Assembly: GCA_002749535.1 (NCBI GenBank)
Contig: MZZL01000386.1
Span: 62,001 to 126,000, forward strand
Direction: 5' to 3'
DNA: 64,000 bases
Origin: Apophysomyces variabilis
Taxonomy: Eukaryota > Mucoromycota > Mucoromycetes > Mucorales > Mucoraceae
How positions within the stretch are numbered: position 1 is the first letter of the stretch; each line of letters begins with the position of its first letter. Both the position numbers and the translations under genes were made by a program. The notes under the pieces were generated by a model, which was given only the letters and a program-made list of their open reading frames with translations, was not told the origin of the DNA and ran no database searches. Of the stretch, positions 11,096 through 23,195 are shown one piece after another.

Positions 11096-11233
11096 ACTGG
11101 ATCTGATTCAGAATTGTGCTAATTAGTCTAAGTGAAAAATGGCTTCGGTTCTTCGGTTCTTCGGTTCTTTTGCGGAACACAAACTATATCTCAAAATTTA
11201 TCTTGGTCACGTGACCATACCGAAATGTATTAA

Positions 11234-11306
11234 GCCTTCTTGGCTCAGTTGGCAGAGCGTCTGCCTAGTAAGCAGAAGGTCGCCAGTTCGATTCTGGCAG
11301 AAGGCA
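11234..11306 (+). tRNA. tRNA-Thr (anticodon AGT)
   Basis: A full cloverleaf can be drawn: acceptor GCCTTCT with AGAAGGC, D-stem GCTC/GAGC, anticodon stem TCTGC/GCAGA with loop CTAGTAA (anticodon AGT at 11267-11269), T-arm GCCAG-TTCGATT-CTGGC, discriminator A at 11306. A run of T follows directly, a Pol III terminator. There is no intron. AGT would be modified to IGT and read ACU/ACC/ACA threonine codons. The gene starts 51 bp beyond the end of the hAT element. Confidence 0.95.
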
Positions 11307-14300
11307 TTTTTTGAAAATTTTTGCTTTTTGTTGTGTCCCTTGTCGGAGCCGGAATCGGCGCATGAACGCAAAGACTCTTTTTGCTAAAGCCTTCCAAGAA
11401 GTTCCTAGATACTTCTCGCATCTTCAGCTTCGTAGAAAATTATAGAAATATCATACGTATAAATAGTTTGGATAGTTTGTGAAAAATAAACATCATCGAA
11501 TTCCCTCGCACACTTTTATCTTTTACTTCTGTTCCTTTACGATTTCTATATTCCGGCTTGATTGGCAACTCGCGTCCAAAACAGTAGCTGTGAATCGACT
11601 TTACGAAAACGACACCCTTCTTTCTGTAGTTCCCGTATGCGGTTACCAGAGTTCGACATGCGATTCACATCGCTTTTGCGCCGGCGCTGAAGCAGAGATA
11701 TTAACCACATCAATTACAGTCATGAAAAATTAAAGCGAGCCGCTTAAAACTGAATTATACAGAAGGGACAACTACCCAATGGTTGGCCTGCCATGATTTT
11801 AGGATAGTAAATTATTTTTGATATAGTGCGTAAAGCACAAAAAAAGGGTATAGTAGAGAAAAGGTTGGATAAGAACTCCTTCTTGTTTTTGGTACTGCAT
11901 CACAATGAGTTTCAACGATCGAGCGGTAATTGTGAGACAGAAAGGCATAGCAGATGTGTCGGTGTTCCATTGCCATTATCTAGTAAGGTGCTATGGTTAG
12001 TGTTGAGGCTCTTTAATGTAAGTTCTTTTCAAAAGCAGATTTATTCTGGTTCAGAGGGATGGGTACAGCAGTTGCTTTTGACGTATAAAACGAAATAACA
12101 GGACGCTAAGAATAAGCGAGACTGAAAAAAAGATGTTCTTTATTTCACGAATGATTGTTCTCTTTAAATATCCTGAGAAACGCGTGCGGGTAAAAGCGGG
12201 TTGAGGTAGTTATATCTTTTTGTAAAATCTATACGATCGGTAATGACACGTTAATCTTCTGTTTTTTGATATTCTGTGTCCGCTAGGGTCCCAGCAACAG
12301 ATGAATAGATTATGAAGATGTTAGTGTGACCTGATCCATACAGTCATTATAGCCGATATGTTCACTGACAGTCTAGACTTGATATTTTATCCACTGAATA
12401 TAGTGATGTAATCATGTCAGATATGACAGCTTTAATGCAAAATATATAGATGGGTATCCACTTTCTCTCTCTATTCATTGTTTTACTATACCGCGAGAGG
12501 TATGGTTTTAGATATCAAGTTGGATATAACAAGGCTGAATCCGCCGTCACAGGGCAAGCAGCGTTTGTACGTATGGCGCGTTAGTATCAAAAGTAGCAAA
12601 AATACAGTGATAATGTCGGCTATGGTCCGTACGACAAATCAATCGCAATTGACTGTCCTTTTGCGTCCGCGGATGAAGAACTTACTAAACTTGGAGTAAG
12701 AAGGAAGTTACTGTTTGCTCCATGATTAGCTCAGAATCGTGCAGAATGACTGCAATGGCCTTTTTACGCTATGATTGGCTCGCATCTTCTAAACAGCCCA
12801 AACTGGGTAGAAAAACGGAGAGAGGTGGTGCTTCCGTGCTAAGTCAAACTTGGGCATCTTCCTCGTTTCCCGCTCTGTTTCTTTTTTGGTTCCATGATTG
12901 TCAAGCACGTCCATAAAATCGGTTTAGCACCGACTGTCTATAGCTTTGAGGTCGATAAAGCCTGTCTTCAACTCTGTTACATGACTGTAAAGTTCATTTA
13001 CGGTTGGTTCGTCATTTATCTTGCGTTTCTGAGATCGCTAGTTCTTAAGCTGCAAGGTAGTCTCCTGCATATTTGTTCCTGTTGTTATTGCTTAACCGGT
13101 CTGGCAAGCATGTTTTGGTTTGGACAACGAAGTGCTCTGATAGAGATAAGCGAAGGAAAGGAGACCATTTCACTCCCAGTTTCCATACGTTTAGGTTATC
13201 ATTGGATTTGACATTATCATCGGCCGAGTTACTAGCATAGAATTTTCTGAATCACGCATTAAAGGACACATTCATTGTAGTATATCTGCTTCTGTTTCGG
13301 ATGACCTTTTCGCCTATGGGATCTTTTAGCAACCAATACACAGGCTAGGTTGTGAGAACAATAATGGTAAGACCGGATCCAACAATTTTTTTACGTCCTG
13401 CAAGCTTTTCCGGCCCGTTGCTACACAAAAAGGAGTTCACAGAAAGCTTAGGAATTCTGCATGTTGTATCGCTTGCCGTATTGTTTATTTTTCCGTGTGC
13501 AGTAAGAGAACGTTTATCGTATGCTATCTCAACACGACAATACTGAAAAGCATGGACATTGATGTATAAGCCGTTTGTATTTAATGCTTACCAATAGAGA
13601 TGATTAGTACTAATGTTATCACAAATAATCTATACGTTGTACTTTGTCTCTTCTGCAAAGCGGACATTCTAGCATAAAGGAAAATAAGGAGTAAGTCAGT
13701 GCTAGATCCAAGCCATTCTACGCCTCACCGTAACATACGGGAAATACTCCATGATCTTTTTCTTACGTCTATTTTCTTGCCGAAGCCGAGAATTACGATA
13801 GCATATGTATCAAATATAGACTTGTTATTGTGTTTCATTACGATTTTGTAAAATAGATAGCTTCCACAGAGGATTCGTTTACACGAGTCACGCAAGCAGA
13901 ACCCCTTTCAAGACAGGGACTGTCGTCGTACAAGATCAGCACTGCATCATGCGTCACACAAGCGTTGAACGTTTGTGATGTACAGAAAGGATACAAGTTA
14001 TGCAGGAAGCTTTTCGGAACAGATTTATAGTAACTGTGGAAACGAAGATCACTCCGACGGCAAACATTTTGCTATACTAATACTTACCAAGCAATATAAC
14101 CGATTTGATATGTTTGCGCGACAAATATGTCCTTCTTTGGTCTATCTTTATGCTTTAATGACTGCTACTCATAGTACTACAGAGGCTGCACAGAAAGCAT
14201 TTTTCATTTTTTTTTGAGGAAAGTTATACAACGTGATCAAATAAGGATTAGAACAATGCAAGCCTGAAAATACAGGGCGAATATACTAGATGTCTTTGAT

Positions 14301-14499
14301 ATCGTTTCTATTTTCTAACTTTCGCGGTTACAACTTTGAAGAAAATCAAAGTATCGGTTTTTTTTCTTTTCTCGTTCCAGAAACTTAAATTAGACTTGGA
14401 TATTCGTTACACTTGGCGTACCCTTCAGAGAGAGAGAAGGAGAATAACTTGGAAAACGTACAAATCCGATGCATGATGTAAGCACACGAGCAAGGAGCG
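11307..14499. other. Long gene-free stretch
   Basis: About 3.2 kb with only short open frames (for example 12478-12699 and 12894-13211) that carry no recognised domain, signal peptide or consistent codon pattern. No tRNA, terminal inverted repeats or tandem array was seen. Old, unrecognisable repeat remnants are possible. Confidence 0.45.
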
Positions 14500-14528
14500 A
14501 ACCCCTTGAGGTAAAAAGTCAAGGGGTT
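14500..14528. promoter_or_regulatory. AGGGG palindrome (STRE-like) upstream of a secreted-protein gene
   Basis: Perfect 10 bp inverted repeat AACCCCTTGA (14500-14509), 9 nt spacer, TCAAGGGGTT (14519-14528). Each arm contains CCCCT/AGGGG, the stress-response element core recognised by Msn2-type C2H2 fingers in yeast. It lies 63 bp before the TATA box at 14591 and 165 bp before the ATG at 14693, a sensible activator position. Function is inference. Confidence 0.5.
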
Positions 14529-14590
14529 GTTGTTGCTTTCGCAGTTTTCTTCTTACTTTCTTTCTTTTCCCGCTAAGAGCATCAGAAAGA

Positions 14591-14598
14591 TATAAATG
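14591..14598 (+). promoter_or_regulatory. TATA box of the 111 aa secreted-protein gene
   Basis: TATAAATG, 95 bp before the ATG at 14693. Confidence 0.6.
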
Positions 14599-14692
14599 GA
14601 CATGATTTCATGATCCCGTTTTCCGACATTACACAACTACTCAGTTTCTTCTTCTAAACTACCTCTCTAATCCTTTTAATCGCCTAATCAAC

Positions 14693-15028
14693 ATGCGCTT
14701 CACTCTCTTCGCTCTTGCCTCTGTTCTCTTGATCGCTTCCGTTCAAGCCGCCCCTGTGGACCAGCCACAAGACGCTGTTACCGGAACCACCCAACAACTT
14801 GCCAACACCGCTAGTGTAGCTCAAGGTCTCACTCAAGGTCTCCCAGAAAGTGTACCAGCCGGCAACCTGGTGAAGCGTGTTGATGCCGCTGCAAATGCCA
14901 ATGCTGACGTCGCTACAACTGCTCAAAGCGACAACACTGTTGCTGTCCCCGGAGTTGCAACAGTCACCAGCAATACCGCTGCTGATGTTGCCGCCAAGGC
15001 TGATGCGAACGCTGCTGCTCATGTTTAA
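14693..15028 (+). CDS. Small secreted alanine-rich protein
   Basis: 111 aa. The N-terminus MRFTLFALASVLLIASVQAA is a clear signal peptide with likely cleavage after VQA. The mature chain is rich in Ala, Val, Thr, Asn and Gln, has no cysteine, and contains one dibasic Lys-Arg (NLVKRVDAA, about residues 61-62), a possible Kex2 site giving a roughly 49-residue C-terminal peptide. The flanking DNA has a TATA box and the AGGGG palindrome upstream and AATAAA about 60 bp after the stop (near 15087). No family was recognised; a cell-surface or secreted structural protein or effector-like role is speculation. Confidence 0.8.
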   Translation: MRFTLFALASVLLIASVQAAPVDQPQDAVTGTTQQLANTASVAQGLTQGLPESVPAGNLVKRVDAAANANADVATTAQSDNTVAVPGVATVTSNTAADVAAKADANAAAHV

Positions 15029-18000
15029 TAACATATCGATAGCGATTGTATTTTTCATTTGTGTGCACGAAACAATCTCTGAAAACAATAAACCTATTTT
15101 CTTTGCAGCAAGCCTTTTAAATTCATAACATATGTGTTTGTTTCTTCTTGCAGCAAGGAAAGATGCATATTAGAAGTGATTCTTATGATTGCAATAGAGA
15201 GACAGAATAAGAATTGATAGTACTAGATATCAAAAAGCAGTGAGACAGGTGCTAGTCAATGACGAGGACAAGATGATCTTGATAATTCAACGTGTAAAAG
15301 TCGATAAACGATGTGGCAGCCTGGCACACTATGTATAGCAAAATGGCTGTCGTCTTTGGCCAAAGGACATGGGCTCACTGGATCTCTAATGTAAGCAGCG
15401 CTCTATGGACAAATGCATTCCTTAATACGCACTATCAAAGTGAACCATGCTTCCCCATTTTGCTACCTCACCTTTATTTCAAAGCCAGAGTCCATAGTAA
15501 AGACCTGATAAATTCTGCCTGCGACCGCATTGATATTTTTATTTTGGCAATGTAACATTGAATGCACCTGTTATCGGTCTGATATCTCATGTCATACAAA
15601 TTTTTGTACCAATCAAAGAATTTGTATTTTAAAGAGAGTAGTAGACGTGCAACTGAGTAGTAGAGTCTGTGTTCTGGATAAGACACAATCCGTTCTATTC
15701 TTTAGGGTAAGGATGATTTAACCGAGACTCTGATAAAGTCGGTTTTAGCTTCGAAAAAGCCATTTTGCAAAACTGTTTTTCCAGGACACTGCCAGATAAC
15801 TACATTAAAGGCATCAATGGAGACCTCTATAAGTCTTATTTTCGAGGACATCTTTGTCTTACCATCTATGGCTCTCGGTTGGCGCAGCCCGAACTAGTCA
15901 TGACAATACTTGAGCGTGCTCTGGTCAAAACACTTGGTCTTAAACGCTTCTAATCTGGCTGAAACTAGTATTGGCGGAATTTCTTCCTTATCCTTATCCA
16001 AGGTGCCCTTCCGGACGGAAGAAAAAGCGCAGGTCAACCTACCATGCCAGGAACAAGACGAAACCTGGCTTATATTCATTCTGCTTAATGGAGCGATATA
16101 GATAGTCAATACGTAGAGTAACAGTAGCACCTTCGTTTTAAACTATTAAACATACCGTACCAGGTAAACGTTAACGGAGGGTAACTACAGGTCGTCAACA
16201 TTTGGACTGTTTGTAGATAGTACTGTGTATATCCTACAGAGATATCACGTCACATCCATACCACGTACCAGACTTCTTCAAGATACGAAGAACAGAGAAT
16301 AAAAATGAGGAAAAATCCAATAACTACCTTTCTACTTTTCGTTTTACGATCTGATGGCATGCGATTTCCTTGCAGAAACCAAATTTACAAATCACTCTGT
16401 TTGTCTATGACGACTTATCAGTGAAATAACTTGGTTCAAACCAGCACAATTAAAAACAGGGGTTTAAACGGCCTAAAAATCGTGCATTGACAAACCTAGA
16501 TAGAGTACACGGTTACACAATTAAACAAATAGGAAGCAGAAGCTATGCATCAAAGTGTTTTGACTGATACATTGTTATGTACTGCATTCTATAACAATAA
16601 ATGGCATCAAGCGAGAAAAAGATGCTACTTATCCAAAACCGGTCTTGCCGTAGGACAAGGCTGAGTGCATTAACGTGGCATATATCCAGCTGCATGCCAC
16701 ATTTATGCATTTCTTCGTCTCACTTATGAATGTGAGGAATAGGCATGACATTTTGTTCCACAAGACTTTCATTTCCGTTTCGTCCATTGTTTTGGCGTGG
16801 AATCACAGCAATTTATGGAAAAAAAATTTATAAAATATCAACAGAGAGCTGCTTTTCTAGCACGCTTTTCACATAAAGTACGTCCAGTAAAATAAAAAAT
16901 GCTATTTAATAAACTGTTTAGAAAAAAGCAATGACTGTCAATTGAATAATGACAGGGGAAATCATAAGATGATAGTACCCTAGTAATCTTTACTAGGATT
17001 TTGGAAAGCAAAATGGCATGAAAGAATGATTCATGCTACCGTTTTGCCGAAGTGCCATGGCCATTGCACGTTGACTATGTCCGTCGTAGGACAAAATCCC
17101 CAGAATTTTTTTTGGTCTACGTAAACTCAGAAATGAATGATCAACATTTTGCGCGTGTGCATGCGTGCGTGGAAAGACGTGCCGAAAAATGGTTAAAGCC
17201 CATTGTTCCTTATTTCTGTATGGTTCCATTGCATGAAGCATGGTTACACCCGGTTGTATGACCCAAGCTTTCGGAAGAAAAATTTGTTACTTTACCCATG
17301 TGCATCTTGATTTTCGACCTTCCTACTTTCGGGAATTCAACATACGCTTAACCTATAACAAATATGTAAACTTCAATCTGACTTGCCTGGAAGGAGTTGA
17401 TTTCAAGTCCATCCTTTTGTCTTTTTTTTTCGTTATCTTCTTCTCGCTTAGGAGAGGTATCTGCATATCAAAGAATTTCTTTTATCCGTGTCTCCCTCTA
17501 TCGGATTTTTTTAATGAAAGATGAACCCATTTTTCCTTTGTTAGAGATCAGCAAAGATAGCATTCATTCAACTCTGAATCGATTCATTTTTTAGCATATC
17601 CGCATGTTTGGAGCCACAAAAAGATGAATAAAGAAGAAACATGATCAACAAGGACAAACTAAACAATTCAGTACAAATATATAGAGAGAGAGAGACTTGG
17701 CTGTAAAAAAATCCCGTGAACGATTTTCTTTCTTTTCTTTTTTTTAGGTTTGTTTTTGCTTTTTTTCTTTTAGTTTGCATAAAAAAATGATATTAAAAAA
17801 ACGCTGCTGCTTGACTCTGTGGATAAAGAAAGACATAAAAGAAAAAGGGGGGAGAAAGTGAGAAATGCTTAAAAGATTTGGATGGGGGCGATGAGTGAGG
17901 AGAGAAATTCATGATCGCTAATAATAAAAAAGCATACAATGAAAGTGATCTATACAAAGTGAATTAGATAGGAAAGAAAGATAGAGCAAAAATAAAAAAA

Positions 18001-18206
18001 AATGAAGTTATTCCACCAAGTCAAAAAATGAAATGAGCAAAACATTAAATAAAAAAAAAGAAAACTATGAACATGCAAAGGGAAAAGATGTGCAATGAGT
18101 AATAATGAGAAAGAAGAGGTGATAGTCGAAGAAGAAAAATAAAAAAGAAGACATGGATTACATAAATGAACCTTTTCGGCTTTGGTGTGTAAAATCTGTT
18201 TCGTTT
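15029..18206. other. Long gene-free stretch
   Basis: About 3.2 kb between the secreted-protein gene and the 3' end of the zinc-finger gene. Only short open frames without recognisable content. The segment 17700-18190 is strongly A-rich on the plus strand, compatible with the 3' UTR of the minus-strand zinc-finger gene. An (AG)n run sits at 17682-17695. Confidence 0.45.
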
Positions 18207-20141
18207 TTAGACAACAGTGCCGGTGTTGACATGCCAGTTCATACCCATGTTGACGGCAGCAGCTGCAGCTGCGGCCACCGCCATGGAATTGGTGTTTTGA
18301 TGATGCAAAGGTGGTAGATGTTGTTGTGGTTGCTTGAAACCGCTTTGCTGTTGTCTCCTTCGTCGGTCTTCCACACGTTGGTGTGTCTTCATATGTTGAG
18401 AGAGATTATCGGACCGGGAGAAGGTCTTCAGACAGTTAGGGAAAGTGCAAGCAAAAGGTCGTTCCAAAGTATGAATGCGCATATGGCGCTTGAGATGTTC
18501 CAAACGCTTGAACCGACGTTGGCATTGTGGAACAGGGCAAACATGCGATTTCTGCTGATTGGACGATGAACCTGTTGATCCTTCTGATGATCGACGAGAG
18601 TTGGAGGGAAGGGCGCTCGGGGGTGTGGTCGTGGTAGCTGTCGTCGTCGTAGGAACACCCGAGGTATCCATTCCAGCGAATGGCCCGTAGCATGCTACGG
18701 CAGCCATGGCCGAGTTGGCGAGCGAGGTAGGTGTCATCGATTGCATGGCATAGGTCATAGGGGAACGATCGTTAGATAACGAAGAAAAGAATGGATTAGG
18801 TGACTGAGACTCATGATTAAGGAGTGAAGGCGTGCCAGAGGGGGAAGAAGGTGCAACTGGAGACCCAAAAGAACGCCATGGTTGCTGTTGCTGTTGCGAA
18901 TCATAAGAATCATTGTCCTGGAAACCCGAAGACAAAGGAAAAGGTCGGAGTCATTAATACCAAGAAGCCAAATTGCAAAAAAAATTAGTTAGTTTCCTTA
19001 CCTCTGGCGAGTAGGTTTGGCGCTGATCATATATGTCGGAGTAGGGAGGCATATCAAACGACGCTTGTCTCGCATTGGCAAAATAAGTGGCCGGAGTTCT
19101 GTCTTGCTCAAAAGCTTGAGAAGCAGGGGAATGCATCGATCCAGTCGAGATAGGTGTATCCATCACAGAGCTAGTGTTTGTTTGTTGCTGTTGCTGCTGT
19201 CGCTGCTGCTGTTGGTGCGATAAGCGACGGTTACTGTTCTGTTGCGACATACTTTTCTTGGTGTGGGTTCGGTAATGGGCGTGGAAGTTATCCGAACGGC
19301 TGAAGCTCTTACCACAGCCAGGAAAAGTACAGACATGTGGACGTTCACCCGTGTGCACCAACATATGGCGTTTGAGATGCTCATAGCGCTTGAAGCTCCA
19401 TCCGCAAAAAGCGTACTTACACACGTGTTTGTGCTGCGTCGTTGGGGCCTGGGATTGCTGACCACCAATGGATCGAGAGTGACGCTTCGTGGATGCTTTC
19501 GACTGCGGTTGATGCTGGACAGTAGAAGCAGCAAACGGGTTCACTGCTGGCGGCGTGGTTGGATCAGCAGGAGTGAAGAAAGAATAATCGGGACATCTCG
19601 TAGCAGCAGCGGCAGCAACCATGGCAGCAGCATCAGCAGAATAAGGATGATGATGAGATGCCTGTTGTTCATGCATGCAAGCATCCATGGACATAGCCGA
19701 ACATGAACTTCGGCGGAATGCATCCTGATCGTTGATAGAAGGTGGATGCGGCATACCACTACCAAAACTGAACGGTCCAACGTCCACCGAGAATTTGCGC
19801 TTGAATTGCATGGAGTCCAGCAAGATAGACGAAGGAGATACAGCTGGCGTGAGTGGAGGTGACATGTTTTGGCTATAGAAACCATGAGTCATCGGAGCGG
19901 TGTAAGCATAGGTTGCGCTAGGCGGCGGTGGCAGGAACGATGAGGTGACAGCAACTGCTGCAGCATAGTGATTTTCTTGGTCATCGGGTTGAATCAAGTC
20001 ATGTTTAACACTCTCGCAAGCAAGAGAAGCGGATGGCGAAAATTTGTTTCTCTCATCGAGCAAATTAATGCTAGGCAGCTTTTCGGATACGGTCGTGGTG
20101 CTGCTAGGTTGATCGTAGGTCGTCATGGATTCGGTTTCCAT
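18207..20141 (-). CDS. C2H2 transcription factor with two separate Msn2-type finger pairs
   Basis: Two exons, 19002-20141 and 18207-18917, joined by an 84 nt intron (18918-19001, GTAAGG...CTAAC...CAG); 616 aa. Pair one starts near Cys241: [19 protein letters not shown] and [18 protein letters not shown]. Pair two starts near Cys507: [18 protein letters not shown] and [18 protein letters not shown]. All four are C-x4-C-x12-H-x3-H. The contact positions (R/E/R in EHLKRH, R/D in RSDN) match yeast Msn2/Msn4, which bind AGGGG stress elements. The rest is low complexity with Gln, Ser, Ala and Pro tracts typical of fungal activators. The two exons look like separate genes if the intron is missed. 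Similar finger pairs also occur in Ste12-associated C2H2 domains, but no Ste12 homeodomain is present. Confidence 0.88.
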
Positions 20142-22688
20142 TAGGGAATTTTTTCTTTCTTTCTCTGTAAGTATTTAGAAGTATTTCGATTCTTCAAAAG
20201 CGAAACAATATAAAAAAACCGATCCACTTTAGATATAAAAAAGTAGGGGAATAGAGGTATCTACTGGTTTGCTTTTTCTTTTTATATGGAATAAACAAAT
20301 ATATAAAAATAAAATAAGATGTTCGATCGACAGCAAACAAGCCAGTATAAGGGATAGCTTCAGTTGTAATAAGACGAACTTAGCAATCATATAGACTTTG
20401 ATTCAATAAAAAGAGCAAGATTTCCTCATTAAGAAACATTCCCCTCTTTCCAGAACGAAGTGTCTTTTTAGGGGTGCTAATGATGCCCAAAAAAAGAATC
20501 AAGCAAGGCTCCTTAAAAAACGCAGTAAACGATCCCCCCTTTCTTTTCACTCGCTCTGTTTATCAATTCATGGTTGTAATTTGTCCCTAAAAGCAAACGT
20601 CGAGAATGAATTGGTTGTTATTTTGGTTGCTATCCATGTGTCACCCAAACTAAATTACCCTATCATCCGTCGCATGGTTGCTCCTTACCTAGAAATAGGA
20701 AAATGTCAAGAACGATTTTAGTTTATCTGCTCCCAACTTCATAATTCTTCTCTTCTCTTCTATAACTCCCCCCAAAACACTCCCCCCTAGGTTCAGTCCC
20801 CCCATTTCTTTCCTTGCATTGTATTGGTTCGCTGTAGTACAAAAGTTCTTCAACATCATTTATTCTACGTCTGTTCTTTCTAATAAAGTAAAATAAAACG
20901 GCATTGTTCCCAATCCGTCTTTTTCGAGACCTCTCATTCCATGTAAGTCGAATTGTCCAATGCTCCATGTACGTCCGCGTGAGGTTCCATGTGTATTTTT
21001 ATGAATTATCGGTGAACGAATGAGCGAGTGAGCGTGTGTGTGTGGCCAATGCGTTGTCGTATCAACTCTAGGAGAAAGATGTGCTACGGATTGTTTGGTT
21101 CATGTCAAATGGTATGTGCCTCGAGCCAAAAAAAAAAGTTAAAACCATATCGGTACTGTTCTAGCATAGTCGACTCTTTCCCATTCCCGCAGAATGCACA
21201 AACTTTTTTATCTTTCCCTTTCACTTATTTCCACAGATGGTCTTCAAAACTGATGTGGTACAATTTGTTGCTTGTAAAAATCCGTCTTGCTTATCATTGG
21301 CGTACCTCTCAAGAATAGGCCTACACGTTCTGCCGATCTCCCTAAGCTAAAAAGGAGCTACACTGGTTTCTCGTGTTGGTTCCTAGTTGAATAGCTCCCT
21401 CGTTCTGCTTTCCAAGATGCTTTTCCTAAAGTGAATCTGGAGCTTTCAAAAGACCGAAAAAGAAGCAAAGTCCCTGAATCAGCCAGCAAATGGTAAAGAC
21501 AAACGCTTGTCAAAATTTCATTCCCTATTTATGTATTTATGGCATAAAGATTTTAAGAATACAGAAAAATTGTATTTGGTTGTTCATATAATCAAGAAAA
21601 ATCTATCTATGAAATGAACAACAAAATAAGTGCCTACGTTAATTTATGCAGATCTACTTATGTGCTACACAGATTTTTTGCACATCTTGTTGAAGACCTC
21701 TCAAGTTGGAAAGCGCAACTAAATTCTGGCTTATCCAGATCATGTCTATTATCTACCATCGCAACAACAGCAATACCATGCACTGATCAACCTCCTATGA
21801 TCGTCATGGTATTGGCGATCGCACTGGAGCATGGCAACCTGGGTCATGTTCAATAGTTTTTTTCTTTTTTTGCAGCTGCAATAGAAAAGGGGAAGGAGAA
21901 CGCTGTTGCATAAAGCCATACGACTAATTAAATCCATCTTCCCCCATTGAACTTATCGGAAAAAGGTAGTTACTTTGGTATGCGGATTGGACCTTGTAGG
22001 TGTCGCTTGCAGGTGCATGGCACGGAAATTCCAGTGTTCAGCTGATGGTCCCTGTACTCAAGCGATTTGGGAAATGAACTTCCCCTTTCCTTCGCCGATT
22101 TTTGGGAACTGATAAGCTCAGTCTTATCGTAATTAGGATGAGGTTTTTCGCTACTTTGATGTGTTTGGTTAGGTCTATATCTTCATATAATTTACTTCGT
22201 TAGTCAATGTAATCCCCTAAGTAGATTCCTATTCTTTTTTGCCTGTTTCTTTGCTATACTCCCTGTTGTGATGGAGATTTTGGACTAGATTCCTTGTCGA
22301 AATAAGGTAAAATAGAAAAGAAACACTACACCATTATTCTTGTAATAAGCACGTGTAAGGGAATATAATTGACAACGGAGTGGGTTTGGGACGACATGAA
22401 AAATGAATTTTCCCTTGCCCTTTGTCTCTTTTGGCTGGTGCGCCAGGTATTTCTACGTCTCTTTCTCTGTGTGTGCGTGTCTCATTATGTGCAGGTACAC
22501 CACCAATTCTCCGACATCCGGGCCGATCTGCTTATCGAACCATTGGAGCTCCGACATTTAACAGGCGTCTTTGCATATCACGAAAATCCTTCTTTCATCT
22601 TATCCATCCGTAATAAGAGCCGTAAGTTCTTGACTTTTACAAAGAAAAAGAAGGATATACTTAATGGATGGGGTTGTGATGCGATTAG
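20142..22688. promoter_or_regulatory. Long divergent intergenic region, zinc-finger gene to RPL31
   Basis: About 2.5 kb without a convincing gene. On the zinc-finger side several AGGGG/CCCCT cores occur (near 20441, 20472 and 20535), compatible with autoregulation or stress control, plus C-rich runs at 20768-20790. On the RPL31 side a GTAAGT at 22623 pairs with an AG at 22687-22688 directly before the RPL31 ATG, a plausible 5' UTR intron. Short open frames elsewhere (21614-21856, 21028-21318) are not supported. Confidence 0.45.
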
Positions 22689-23195
22689 ATGGCCAAGGAT
22701 CAGAAGACCACCAAGCGTTCCACCCTTGCTGACGTTGTCACCCGCGAGTACACCATTCACTTGCACAAGCACGTCTTCGGCAGGTAACGTTGAAGTCACA
22801 GAAAGAAAATGCGACAACTCCACATGAGATCATTGGTCTGAATGGCTCTGTATTTCTTATTCAATAGATCTTTGAGAAAGCGTACTCCCCATGCCGTCAA
22901 GGCTGTCAAGGCTTTCGCCGAGAAGACCATGGGCACCAAGGATGTCCGTCTCGACCCCGCCTTGAACAAGGCTTTGTGGTCCCGTGGTGTTAAGCACACC
23001 AACCACCGCATTCGTGTTCGCATTGCTCGCAAGCGTAACGATGACGAAGATGCCAAGGAGAAGCTTTACTCCTACGTTACCTACGTTCCCGTCGCCAGCT
23101 TCAAGGGTAAGTGGACTTGTAGAGAATTGATGAGCCTTTCAAACTGATCGCGATACATAATAGGTCTTGAGACCACCGTTGTTGACGATGAGTAA
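22689..23195 (+). CDS. RPL31: 60S ribosomal protein L31 (eL31), three coding exons
   Basis: Large-subunit protein at the polypeptide exit tunnel. Exons 22689-22783, 22868-23106 and 23164-23195 give 366 nt (121 aa), phases consistent. The sequence starts MAKDQKTTKRSTLADVVTRE and continues YTIHLHKHVFGR, then SLRKRTPHAVKAVKAFAEK, GTKDVRLDPALNKALWSRGV, NHRIRVRIARKRNDDEDAKE and ends GLETTVVDDE, matching eL31 throughout. The ATG follows directly on GATTAG, so a 5' UTR intron (donor near 22623) may end right at the start codon. AATAAA lies about 25 bp after the stop. Confidence 0.96.

Larger units (their letters stand above)
8085..11182 (+). mobile_element. hAT-family DNA transposon, 3.1 kb
   Basis: The element begins TAGGGTTCCG (8085) and its other end reads TTGTGTTCCG in reverse complement (from 11182), 8 of 10 matching. 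It is flanked by ACTATATT (8077-8084) and ACTATATC (11183-11190), an 8 bp target-site duplication with one mismatch. Subterminal repeats of GAACCG/CGGTTC lie inside both ends (8094-8204 and 11143-11170). The interior encodes a BED finger and a hAT dimerisation domain on the plus strand. These features define a hAT element. Flanking mismatch and frameshifts suggest the insertion is not recent. Confidence 0.87.

Noticed and set aside
12894..13211. 105-codon frame with hydrophobic segments
   Set aside because: No signal peptide pattern, homology or promoter; typical of chance frames in AT-rich DNA.
18207..18935. Separate second zinc-finger gene starting at MSSGFQ
   Set aside because: MSSGFQ falls inside a clean GT-AG intron; joining the exons gives one continuous frame.
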